Positions 12,501-22,088 of a stretch of 64,000 nucleotides of DNA are shown in pieces (position 1 is the stretch's first letter; each line of letters opens with the position of its first letter). The translations under genes and the position numbers were made by a program. Origin of the DNA: Alligator mississippiensis (Eukaryota > Chordata > Crocodylia > Alligatoridae); assembly GCF_030867095.1 (NCBI RefSeq), contig NC_081825.1:263324954-263388953 (forward strand). Reading direction: 5' to 3'. Under the pieces are notes generated by a model. It ran no database searches. It had not been told where the DNA came from and was given only the letters and a program-made list of their open reading frames with translations.

Positions 12501-12526
12501 ATGCCCTTGGTGAAGGGATGGCCTCC
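9502..12526. other. Intergenic stretch, mostly unremarkable
   Basis: Apart from the possible coding remnant at 10390-11160, I see no gene, no clear repeat boundaries and no RNA gene. Composition is ordinary, with no CpG island. Confidence 0.4.
10390..11160 (-). pseudogene. Possible degenerate coding remnant, unrecognised
   Basis: Two adjoining minus-strand frames (10634-10819 and 10402-10674) read as non-repetitive, protein-like sequence, for example ITYYSVIRSSMKEVILADDE and KKEQFSGRAPHENSG. The conceptual reading continues upstream to about 11160 through several stops and frameshifts, without splice signals at the breaks. This pattern would suit a decayed processed copy of a cellular gene. 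I do not recognise the parent, and it may instead be chance open frame. Confidence 0.25.
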
Positions 12527-12645
12527 TTGGCCAATCAGCCATGAGGGCTGGGACTGCTGCCTCTTTGGCCAATCAGCAGTGAGGGGTAGAGCCACTGGGC
12601 CCTTTGGCCAATCAACAGCAAGGGGCAAGGCCACCTCAAAAGGGC
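12527..12645. repeat. Three ~39-bp tandem units each carrying GGCCAATCA
   Basis: TTGGCCAATCA recurs at 12527, 12565 and 12604, each followed by a GC(A/C)..GAGGG(C/G) stretch. Each unit contains a CCAAT-box core (CCAAT within GGCCAATCA), the sequence bound by NF-Y. Whether it ever acted as an enhancer (for instance in an LTR) is unknown. Confidence 0.65.
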
Positions 12646-13157
12646 CTCCTCCATCCCTCCCTGTCTGGGAACCCCGCTCCTCCTGGCTATGCACCGCCCT
12701 ATCTCTAGGCACAGCTCATAGAATTGCAAAGACAAATGATTGACATGTATTTCCACCAAAGAAATGAAAATCAGGACTTTTTGCAGTCTGTTCCTCATTT
12801 AGAAATGGACAGGGGACAAAGGGTTTAAAATTAGGATGGTCCAGTATAAAATGGTACTAATGGCTACCCTATACCTCCTGCCTCCTCCTGCCCCTGGGGC
12901 ATTACTTACTTAGGGCTGCCTGGCCTATCTGTCCCAGGGGAGCAGGCAGCGTAACCCTTTCCTGCCTGCTCCCCAAGGACAGACAACGCAAGCAGCCACA
13001 AGTAAGCTGGGGAGGAGGAAGGGGGAGGGGACAGTAAGTAGGAATGTGCGTTGTGAGGAGGGCAGGGACAGGGACAGTGGGTCCAATCTGGGCCAGCAGA
13101 AAAGGGGGGCAGGTGGGGCATTTACACAAGGTGTAGCCACTCTAGGTGTAACATGTA

Positions 13158-15083
13158 AGTGTGCCTTAAGGAAATGATCCTTCGGGCACAAAGCGAGACG
13201 ATCCCGATGCGAGGAAAAAGAGGGAAAGGGGCCAGGAGGCTTCCTTGGCTGACCAGAGAAATCCAGGGCAGCCTAAGGGACAAAAGGGGAGCACATAAAA
13301 AGTGGAAACAGGGAGAGATCACCAAAGACGAATATACCTCCTCTGCTTGCACTTGTAGGGAGGCAGTTAGACGGGCCAAAGCTATCATGGAGCTGAGGAT
13401 GGCATCCCAAGTAAAGGACAACAAGAAATTGTTTCTTAGATATATAGGGAGTAAAAGGAAGGCCCAGGGAGGAATAGGACCCCTACTAAATGGGCAGAAG
13501 CAATTGGTGATGGACAGGGGGGACAAGGCTGAACTCCTCAACGAGTTCTTTGCCTCAGTGTTCCTAAGAGAGGGGCAGGACAAGTCTCTCACTGGGGTTG
13601 TAGAGAGGCAGCAGCAAGGCGCCAGACTTTCATGCGTAGACCCTGAGATGGTGCAGAGTCACTTGGAAGAACTGGATGCCTTTAAGTCGGCAGGCCCAGA
13701 TAAGCTCCATCCAAGGGTGCTGAAGGCACTGGCCGACATCATTGCAGAGCCACTGGCGGGAATATTTGAATGCTTGTGGCAAACAGGCCAAGTCCCAGAG
13801 GACTGGAAAAGGGCCAATGTGGTCCCCATTTTCAAGAAGGGGAGGAAGGAGGACCCAGGCAACTGTAGGCCAGTCAGTCTCACCTCCATCCTTGGAAAAA
13901 TCTTTGAAAAAATTATCAAGGCTCACATTTGTGAGAGCCCGGCAGGACAAATTATGCTGAGGGGAAACCAGCACGGGTTCATAGCAAGTAGATCATGCCT
14001 GACTAATCTAGTCTCCTTTTATGACCAGGTTACGAAATGCCTGGACACAGGAGGAGGGGTGGATGTCGTATACTTAGACTTCAGGAAGGCCTTTGATACG
14101 GTATCCCACCCCATACTGGTGAACAAGTTAAGAGGTTGTGACTTGGATGACTACACAGTCTGGTGGGTGGCAAATTGGCTAGAGGGTCGCACCCAGAGAG
14201 TCGTGGTGGATGGGCCGGTTTCGACCTGGAAGGGTGTGGGCAGTGGGGTCCCGCAGGGCTTGGTCCTTGGACCGATACTCTTTAATGTCTTCATCAGCGA
14301 CTTGGACGAGGGAGTGAAGTGTACTCTGTCCAAGTTTGTGGATGACACAAAGCTATGGGGAGAAGTGGACATGCTGGAGGGCAGGGAACAGCTGCAGGCA
14401 GACCTGGACAGGTTGGACAAGTGAGCAGAAAACAACAGAATGCAGTTCAACAAGGAGAAATGCAAAGTGCTGCACCTAGGGAGGAAAAATGTCCAGCACA
14501 CCTACAGCCTAGGGAGTGACCTGCTGGGTGGCACGGAAGTGGAAAGGGATCTTGGAGTCCTAGCGGACTCCAAGATGAACATGATTTGGCAGTGTGACGA
14601 AGCCATCAGAAAAGCCAATGGCACTTTATCGTGCATCAGCAGATGCATGACGAATAGGTCCAAGGAGGTGATACTTCCCCTCTATCGGGCGCTGGTCAGA
14701 CCGCAGTTGGAGTACTGCGTGCAATTCTGGGCACCGCACTTCAAGAGGGATGCGGATAACCTGGAGAGGGTCCAGAGAAGGGCCACTCGTATGGTTAAGG
14801 GCTTGCAGACCAAGCCCTATGAGGAGAGACTAGAGAACCTGGACCTTTTCAGCCTCCGCAAGAGAAGGTTGAGAGGTGACCTTGTGGCTGCCTATAAGTT
14901 CATCACGGGGGCACAGAATGGAATTGGTGAGGTTTTATTCACCAAGGCGCCACTGGGGGTTACAAGAAATAATGGCCACAAGCTAGCAGAGAGCAGATTT
15001 AGATTGGACATTAGGAAGAACTTCTTCACAGTTAGAGTGGCCAAGGTCTGGAATGGGCTCCCAAGTGAGGTGGTGCTCTCCCC
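13158..15083 (+). mobile_element. CR1 LINE, reverse transcriptase part (left part of a split copy)
   Basis: The copy is 5'-truncated in the endonuclease-RT linker ([16 protein letters not shown]) and runs through the whole RT. The frame at 13159-14424 includes [37 protein letters not shown] and FVDDTKLWG, where the usual FADD catalytic motif reads FVDD. A TGG-to-TGA change at 14422 stops the frame, which resumes at 14440-15201. The element is broken at 15083 by the LTR element, and its 3' end continues at 18332. It is inactive. Confidence 0.95.
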
Positions 15084-15778
15084 TGTGCGGGCCAGGAGTG
15101 ATCCAGGCCCTTTTTCGCGCCGCGCGGGCTGTGGCCAGCAGCCTGGGCACGCTGGGTCGGAGAAAACAGGCGGCACGCTAGAATTAGTCACGGACGCGTA
15201 ATGGTTGATTCAAGATTGTTTACTTACACCAAAGATGGTCACGGTGTAGGCTGGACAGTTTCCCAGGCACAGCTCCACTTAAATCCTCATTTGAGGACTC
15301 AGACAATATTCGGATCACTCCTACGGAGTTGTCGAGGCTCCGTGGATCCTTTTGCGCGCAGGGAGAGGGATACGTCGAGGACTGCGAACGGCGACGGGGA
15401 GAGGCTAGAGGCTGATCATACCTCTGTTGCCTGCTTGAAATGCGCTGGGTCCGATAGGCTCTGCAGCGCTTAGAGATCTTCACACAGCGTGAAGTCTCCT
15501 CCTCCTGGTGTTCGTGGAGTCCTCCAATTTGGGCAGAAACCACTCAAGCTTCTTATACGGCTAGCAAGCCAATCACTAGCTGCCACGTGTGAATAATTTA
15601 ATGCAAGCCAATAATGGGGCTCGAATTATAATACAAATGGCGGGAACTCTTTGCACCGTGCATCTCTGTGCTGCAAAGAAGAAATGCACACTGCAAAGAA
15701 AGCTACAATTTGGCGGGAAAATAATTCAGTGGTGCCAAAGCGCACACAGAACAAAAATCATACCTTTGGGTTGTGACA
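15084..15778 (-). repeat. 3' LTR of the 15084-18331 element
   Basis: On its own (minus) strand it begins TGTCACAACCCAAAGG and ends GGCCCGCACA. A TATA-like GTATAAGAAG lies at about 15560-15549. It aligns end to end with the other LTR without net length change. Confidence 0.92.
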
Positions 15779-15791
15779 TCCCCCCCTTGCT
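15779..15791 (-). other. Polypurine tract
   Basis: The minus strand reads AGCAAGGGGGGGA immediately before the 3' LTR. This is where the plus-strand DNA primer is normally made in LTR elements, and it fixes the element's orientation. Confidence 0.75.
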
Positions 15792-16208
15792 GAAGGCACA
15801 ACTGAATTATGCTGCACGCTTGTCATTCGAGTGATCCAGAGCTTTATCACAAGTCGTCAAACGAACAGACAAACAAACAAACATAAAATTCCCCAACATA
15901 AAATTCGCTCTCCTCGGATTGAGCTGCACAATAACCAACACAAATACACATAATCAGATTCATAACAAAACTACACAATCAGGGCTTCAGTGGGCGTCAT
16001 GGCAAAGTCATACGTCAGGCCCTCACTTCTTCCGATGATGTTATCCTTCTCAGGGCTTCTCTTTACCATGCACTCTGAATTCCGGATCTGTAAACAAAAA
16101 ACTCTCAAAAAAAAATAGGTTAACGCATCTCAACGTATTTACAAAGTTTCCATGGAACTTTACTATAATACAAGTGTTCACCACCCTAAACTACCCTCTT
16201 TTGTACAC

Positions 16209-16523
16209 TCAGCTAGATGAAATTGTTGAGGAGCTGTCATCTAGCTCTTCTAGATAACGGAAACCTAACTCGTAGGCCAGCTGCCATTGGCCTGCATCCC
16301 CTAAAATCCGAAGTTGCTGCTTATTGAGTCCAGAACGCTGTAGGAGAAATCCAAACATGTATCGCTCCTCTGGTGTTCTCTGTGGCAATGATGGAAGATC
16401 GGATTCACGATGTCTTGTGCCTTGAATCTCGGTCGGGTGTCGACGGTCCTGATCAATAGATAATCTTGGCTCCATCAGGATACGCAGTCGTGACAACTGA
16501 CAAAAGAGAGGCCAATTAGTCAT
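16209..16523 (-). CDS. LTR-element reading frame C, unknown 104-aa protein
   Basis: The frame starts inside the stop region of frame B. The overlap ATGACTAA contains the start of C (ATG, 16523) and the stop of B (TAA). The product has a charged N-terminal half and a C-terminal part (PEERYMFGFLLQRSGLNKQQ, then an acidic YLEELDD segment) that looks helical. No zinc knuckle, protease D[ST]G, or RT motif is visible. The tight overlap suggests coupled translation or a frameshift from B. Function is not recognised; it could be a relic of gag or a captured sequence. Confidence 0.5.
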   Translation of the reverse strand: MTNWPLFCQLSRLRILMEPRLSIDQDRRHPTEIQGTRHRESDLPSLPQRTPEERYMFGFLLQRSGLNKQQLRILGDAGQWQLAYELGFRYLEELDDSSSTISSS

Positions 16524-17415
16524 GCTTAAACTCCATGGACATGAGTTCCAGCCATGAGACTATAGCCTCGTCAGACTCCATTTCAGATTCTTTGTATAGC
16601 TGTTGTAATTCCATCCAAGCACGAATGCGACTGGTGACGACATCTCGCTCATCTGTTACTTGATTGATTGTGGCTGTAGGACAAGCTGCTCTTTCGGGAG
16701 TTGATGTTGTTACAGGCTGAACTGCTGCTGCGGGAGTCACTGTTGCTGTTACTTCTTCAGGCAGGAGGGGCGGATGCACTCCTCCACTTGACTCTCTCTT
16801 TCGTCGGCAGGAAGGCGTGGTCGGCAGAGGCGTCGCCGCATCGCTAGGCGGGGTTGCTGGAGACAACGCTGCGTCGATGGGCGGAGTCGCTGACCGAACT
16901 CTCGCGGATTCCTCCGAAGCTCCACCCTTCTCTTCTGGTTCTTCCACGCGGTCTCCCTCTTGCTCGGCGCCATCTTGGGCTGGCGTTTCAGGATCCCTTC
17001 TCTCAGCCGCTTCTTTGACCGCCTGAACAGCCATACGCAGCTGGGCCTTTAAACTTAAATTCTTGTTCATTAAATCAGCAATTGTACAGAAAGTTGCACT
17101 TAACTCTCCCCCCTTGTCGTACCGCGGGGCCACCCTCTCATCTGCAGCGCGTTCCTCCGTCTCCAGATCTTTGCGGAGCTCAGATGGAAGCTCGCGACCC
17201 CTTAATCTAGACGCCATGAGGGGAGGGAACCAGCCGATCGGCACCAGCTCTTCACTCTCCCGAGCATATCGTAGGCATCGGTCACGCTCCCGGGTGAGGG
17301 TCAGGTTCACTGCGCCCGCTGGGTTGACTCTGGTGAGGGACACAGTATCGAGGGGCCTGAACAGGACCCACTCGTCACTCATTATACACCTGAACACCGC
17401 AGGGAGCAAATACAC
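16516..17415 (-). CDS. LTR-element reading frame B, unknown 299-aa protein
   Basis: It is the longest open frame of the element, in the same frame as A (17455-17637) and separated from it by one TAA at 17457-17455 plus 13 codons. The first third is basic to mixed and ends in a likely amphipathic helix (LKAQLRMAVQAVKEAAERRD, about residues 122-141). The middle is rich in Pro, Thr, Ser and Ala, and the last third has an acidic, helix-prone segment (WMELQQLYKESEMESDEA). The size and the helix-plus-disordered layout would fit a Gag-like protein, but no capsid or zinc-knuckle motif is recognisable. The in-frame stop may be a mutation or a programmed readthrough site. Confidence 0.55.
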   Translation of the reverse strand: MYLLPAVFRCIMSDEWVLFRPLDTVSLTRVNPAGAVNLTLTRERDRCLRYARESEELVPIGWFPPLMASRLRGRELPSELRKDLETEERAADERVAPRYDKGGELSATFCTIADLMNKNLSLKAQLRMAVQAVKEAAERRDPETPAQDGAEQEGDRVEEPEEKGGASEESARVRSATPPIDAALSPATPPSDAATPLPTTPSCRRKRESSGGVHPPLLPEEVTATVTPAAAVQPVTTSTPERAACPTATINQVTDERDVVTSRIRAWMELQQLYKESEMESDEAIVSWLELMSMEFKHD

Positions 17416-17454
17416 TTCTCTCTCTCTCGGGGCTCCGTCTTCAGAGGCTCCCTC

Positions 17455-17637
17455 TTATCCCTTCAGCGAAAGGCGTCCGCTGATAAATCTCTCACCCGTT
17501 CTGCCCGCCTGGTGGTAAGCAATATGCACCTCCAGCTCCTCAAAACTTTTAATTTGGCATTTGTTATCGCGCCAAGGGCAGTTCTTAACTAATTCTAGCT
17601 CTAGCGTGTTTTCTCCTGATCCCATCCTCGTCGCCAT
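17455..17637 (-). CDS. LTR-element reading frame A, 60 aa with C2H2-like zinc finger
   Basis: The ATG at 17637-17635 uses the last base of the 5' LTR and the first two bases of the primer-binding site, so the frame begins exactly at the junction. Residues 20-42 read CPWRDNKCQIKSFEELEVH followed by IAYH, giving C20-x6-C27-x10-H38-x3-H42. This resembles a C2H2 zinc finger, including the Phe and Leu core positions. The frame ends at TAA (17457-17455) and stays open beyond it into frame B. I do not recognise the family. Confidence 0.55.
   Translation of the reverse strand: MATRMGSGENTLELELVKNCPWRDNKCQIKSFEELEVHIAYHQAGRTGERFISGRLSLKG
17619..17636 (-). promoter_or_regulatory. Primer-binding-site candidate
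   Basis: Directly after the 5' LTR the minus strand reads TGGCGACGAGGATGGGAT. TGG pairs with a tRNA CCA tail. TGGCGAC plus the later TGGGAT matches, from memory, the 3' end of a vertebrate tRNA-Arg (TCT) with a few mismatches. The tRNA identity is an inference. Confidence 0.6.
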
Positions 17638-18331
17638 GTGCAGGCCGGGAGCGATCCGGGCCCTTTTTCACGCCGCGCGGGCTGTGGCCAGCAGCCCAGG
17701 CACGCTGGGTCGGAGAAAACAGGCGGTACGCTAGAATTAGCCACGGACGCGTAATGGTTGATTCAAGATTGTTTACTTACACCGAAGATGGTCGTGGTGT
17801 AGGCTGGACAGTTTCCCAGGCACAGCTCCGCTTAAAACTTCGTTTGAGGACTCAGACAATATTCGGATCACTCCCACGGAGTTGTCGAGGCTCCGCGGAT
17901 CCTTTTGCATGCAGGGAGAGGCATATGTCGAGGATTGCGAACGGCGACGGGGAGAGGCTAGAGGCTGATCAGACCTCTGTTGCCTGCTTGAAATGCGCTG
18001 GGTCCGATAGGATCCGCAGCGCTTAGAGATCTTCACACTGCGTGAAGTCTCCTCCTCCTGGTGTTCGTGGAGTCCTCCAATTTGGGCAGAAACCACTCAA
18101 GCTTCTTATACGGCTAGCAAGCCAATCGCTAGCCTCCACGTCTGAATAATTTAACACAAGCCAATAATGGGGCTCGAATTATAATACAAATGGCGGGAAC
18201 TCTTTGCACCGTGCATCTCTGTGCTGCAAAGAAGAAATGCACACTGCAAAGAAAGCTACAATTTGGTGGGAAAATAATTCAGTGGTGCCAAAGCACACAC
18301 AGAACAAAAATCATACCCTTGGGTTGTGACA
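17637..18331 (-). repeat. 5' LTR of the 15084-18331 element
   Basis: It has the same 695-bp length and the same ends as the 3' LTR. A TATA-like GTATAAGAAG lies at about 18113-18102 and would start transcripts running toward lower coordinates. Confidence 0.92.
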
Positions 18332-18490
18332 TCCCCTACCCTGGGGGTCTTCAAGAGGAGGTTAGATAAGCATCTAGCTGGGGTCATCTAAACCCAGCAC
18401 TCTTTCCTGCCTATGCAGGGGGTAGGACTTGATGATCTATTGAGGTCCCTTCCAACCCTAACATCTATGAATCTATGAATCTATGAGTGG
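18332..18490 (+). mobile_element. CR1 3' end (right part of the copy at 13158)
   Basis: After the TCCCC duplication the sequence resumes at TACCCTGGGGGTCTTCAAGA and ends in the CR1 3' terminus with ATCTATGA repeats. It completes the CR1 that the LTR element split. Confidence 0.93.
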
Positions 18491-18795
18491 GTAACATGGA
18501 TCAGAGAGAATCCTGCCCTTGAGTGGCATAACTCTGAGCTGCATAACAAGTGTTTAAAACCATTTTCAGGTGTTAATGTGCAGATAAACCAGAGATTAAG
18601 AGTTCCAGGAGCCGCCCAAAATTACCATGTAACAAGGCCCTAAATCAGCATATGCTGGCTCAATCAGTAAGCTTTCATATCATCACCTTCATGCTATTTT
18701 ACCCTTGCAAGGAGCTTCCCATTAATACCCACAAAGCTACCTCAGAATTATCCTTCACAGCTCATCTTAAAACTATCTTTCGTCACAGTGCTAAG

Positions 18796-19065
18796 CAGAG
18801 CTGACCTGAGCAGGGTGCGGGGCTCAGGGCAAATCAGCCCATGCGGGGCCCCGCCCTCACCCCCCCCCCCCCAATCCTATGGGCCCCAGACCCGAAAAAG
18901 CTGCCACTGCCATTGGTGGTGGCAGTGTTGGGGGGGTGGGGGGGGCGTAGCAAGTGGCTGGATATGGAGCCACTGCTTCGCCCAGCTCTGCAGGCCTCCC
19001 AAAGCACAGGGCCTGGGGCAGTTGCCCCGATTCGCCCTCCCCGCTTCCCGCCCGGGATGGCCCTG
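18796..19065. mobile_element. Short hAT-like non-autonomous element
   Basis: The left end is CAGAGCTGACCTGAGCAGGG. The right end inverts to CAGGGCCATCCCGGGCGGG, with mismatches mostly transitions. Flanks GTGCTAAG (18788-18795) and ATGCTAAC (19066-19073) share six central bases, consistent with an old 8-bp duplication. It has a C14 run and a G-rich run internally and no coding capacity. Confidence 0.6.
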
Positions 19066-19073
19066 ATGCTAAC

Positions 19074-20452
19074 AAAATCTAGGTAGTGGCTAGGCTACTA
19101 ATGTGCTGAGGTCACTGCCTGCCATGCTGGATCTACCCTGACTCACTGTTTTCTTCTCCTCCCTCTGTTCTCCTGTACCCACCTGTTGCCTCCTGTCTTA
19201 AAATGTAACCTCTCTAGGGCAGGGCCCAGCTGTTTGTTCCATGTCTACAGGTGCTTCATCCAACCACATGATTGTATGTCTGCACTGCAGTTTGTATGGA
19301 CATACTTGAGAGAGTTCTGTACCAGGTTGCTTGGGTACTGCCAGCAGGGATGTCACAAACAACAAGGAGCTCAGGGCAGATAAATTGCTTGAGAAGTGAG
19401 GAACAATTTCATCAAGTTGTCAGAAAATAATGATAATAATTAATAATAATTATATATATTTTTTAAATCTGTGTAAGATTGGTAAGTAAATGCCAGTCCT
19501 AAGGCTTGAGGAATGGAGAAAGATGTCAGATGATTGTCAGATGATTTAAGATGTTCTGCTACAGAATTATCAGCCACAAAATGGACACCTTATATCAATT
19601 CCAGATACTGTGTGAAGCCCCAGGCTGGACCAACTGTATCCGTTTCTGACAGCTACAAAGCTTATCTTGCTGCTAAAGTTTCATTGAAGTGGATTGAATG
19701 GTATGGCTAGTTCTTTGCATGCTAGAGAAAGTTAAACTTGCATCTAAGCTGAGGTGACAGGGCTTTGTGTCTAGAAGGCTTAAGATTTTTCTGTGGCAAA
19801 CTTTGTCAATATTCACTTGAAACCATGGAACTGCCTTGCTTTGGTGACCTGCACCATGTCTGACTGATGTACCAGGATTGACCAGGAGAGGGAACTGTGC
19901 ACTTAGGGAAAAAAAAAAAGTGTTTCCCTCCAGCCTGGCACAGCCCTGAGGAGCGTGCAGATCATCAAATCCTGCTATCAAAAGCCATTAGAGATGTTGA
20001 CACAGTGTATGCTCAGGTGGCAGGCCCTCTGACTGTGCTGTTTGGCCAAGTATGATCAAGCATCCCAGTGACGGGGAGCGAGACACTGCTGGTAATTTTT
20101 GGGTGCACAAAAGAGGGGTTGGAAATTAAAGTTGCCACCTTGAGATGCTTGCTGCATTGGGGAATAGAAACTGCTTCATTCAAAAGCACTATGACAATTA
20201 AGTGCCTGGTACTGAAAAGGGGCAATAGTGAGGAAAGGCACTACTAAAATTATGGCGTGTACAAGTGCAGTAGAAGCTATTGCATTCAGGAGCTGTGGAG
20301 ATATAGCAGCTCATGTTCAAGCCCTCTGGGGGTAGGAGAATAACAAAACTTGTCACATTTACAGATGCTGTTTGATACATAGGCTGGACAGATTCATCAG
20401 CACCAGGAAGACAGAAGCTGTGGGATTTAGCTGCACAGAGGGCAAAGGACTG
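19074..20452. other. Intergenic, no gene recognised
   Basis: There is an AT-rich simple stretch (TAATAATAATTATATATATT) near 19435-19460. Nothing else distinctive is visible. Confidence 0.4.
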
Positions 20453-22088
20453 TTTCATAGTTTCATAGTAGCTAGGGTCAGGAGGGACCTGAACAGATCA
20501 TCTAGCCTGACCCCCTGCCACAGGCAGGAATGAATGCTGGGTTCACAAGACCCCAGACAGGTGATCATCCAACCTCCTCTTGAATTTGCCCAAGGTAGGG
20601 GCGAGGACCACTTCCCTGGGAAGTTGGTTCCAGATTTTGGCCACCCTAACTGTAAAATATTGCCTTCTGATCTCTAACCTAAACCTATTCTCCATCAGCT
20701 TATTACCATTATTATTTGCAGCCTCTCTCTCCCTTCAAGTGTGCCCACCTCACCCCACATCTTAGTGTCATCAGCAAAGTTGGACAGCGTGCTTTCCACC
20801 CCCTTGTCCAAGTCGCTGATGAAGATGTTAAACAGTGCAGGCCCAAGGACTGAGCCCTGGGATATCCCACTGCTCACATCTCGCCAGGTGTAGTACAACC
20901 CGTACACCACTACTCTCTGGGTGTGCCCCATCAGCCAATTTTTTACCCATCCAACTGTGTAGGCATCAATGCCACAGTTGCTTAATTTATTGATGAGGAT
21001 GGGGTGAGAGACAGTGTCAAAGGCCTTCTTAAAGTCTAGAAAGGCTATGTCCACAGCGACACCATCATCCAAGGATTTAGTTACTTGGTCATAAAAGGCA
21101 ATCAGGTTGGTCAGGCAGGACCTGCCTTTGATGAACCCATGCTGATTGCCCCTGAGCATGATCTCCCCTGCAGGCCCCCCACAGATATGCTCCTTGATGA
21201 TTCTCTCCAAGATCTTCCTGAGCACCGAGGTGAGGCTTACAGGCCTATAGTTATTTGGGTCCTCCTTCCTCCCTTTCTTGAAAATTGGGACCACATTAGC
21301 CAGTTTCCAATCCCCTGGCACCTGGCCAGATGACCACGAATGCTCATACAGCCAGGCAAAGGGCTCCGCGATGACCCCTGCCAGCTCCCTCAACACTCTT
21401 GGGTGGAGGGCATCTGGATCTGCAGATTTAAAAATGTCTAGCCCTTCCAGAAGATCCCTAACTACATCTGCACTGACTGAAGGCCTGACAGAGCCTGAGC
21501 CCTGAGATTGTCCCTACCTCTAGTAGGTGGGATGTCCTGGTCCCTGTTCAAGAAAACAGAGGCAAAGAAACTGTTAAAAATATCAGCTTTCTTGTCTGGC
21601 ATAGCCAGAAGATTACCGTTTGTGTCTTGCAGGGGCTCTACATTGCCTGGTGCCCTCTTCTTGCTCCCAATGTACTTGAAAAAGGACTTTTTGTTGTCCT
21701 TAATCCTGGATGCTAGCCTGAGTTCCATCTCTGCCTTGGCCTTCCTAATAGCCCTCCTACACTCACAGGCTGAGGAGGAGCACTCCTCCTTGGTGATAGT
21801 TCCTCCCTTCCACTGGTTGTACGCCTCCCTTTTAGTCCTCAGGCATTGCTGAATGCCCTTGCTGAGCCAAGGGGGTTTCTGAGTACTCTTACCCCGCTTG
21901 CTTCTCTCAGGGACTGTTACCCTTTGGGCCTGGAGGATCACCCCCTTAATGTACGACCATCCCTCATGGACTCCCATCTCCTCTACCTTTTGGGCCCTCA
22001 GTGCCTTCCCCACTAGTTTCCTAAGCTCACTGAAGTTGGCCCTTCTGAAGTCAAGGGCTGTTGTAGGAGTTGTTCTGTCTCGCATGCC
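20453..22088 (-). mobile_element. CR1 LINE with internal deletion
   Basis: The 3' terminus (TTTCATAGTTTCATAG on plus) lies at 20453. Minus-strand frames 21462-22148 (linker, with LDFRRANFSELRKLVGKALR) and 20695-21396 (RT, including [31 protein letters not shown] and FADDTKMWGEV) are mostly open. Near 20712-20715 the RT jumps directly into the 3' region; compared with the copy at 59383, about 600 bp are missing. Its 3' end is nearly identical to that copy, so both belong to one fairly young subfamily. Confidence 0.93.

Larger units (their letters stand above)
15084..18331 (-). mobile_element. Complete non-autonomous LTR element inserted in CR1
   Basis: Two 695-bp LTRs (15084-15778 and 17637-18331) enclose a 1858-bp interior. 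A perfect 5-bp duplication TCCCC flanks the insertion (15079-15083 and 18332-18336), and removing it restores the CR1 phrase CTCTCCCCTACCCTGG. LTR ends are TG...CA. The primer-binding-site candidate and polypurine tract place the sense strand on minus. The interior has three small reading frames but no recognisable protease, reverse transcriptase, RNase H or integrase, so mobilisation must have been in trans. The LTRs differ by roughly 5% by eye, mostly transitions, so it is not very recent. Confidence 0.93.
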
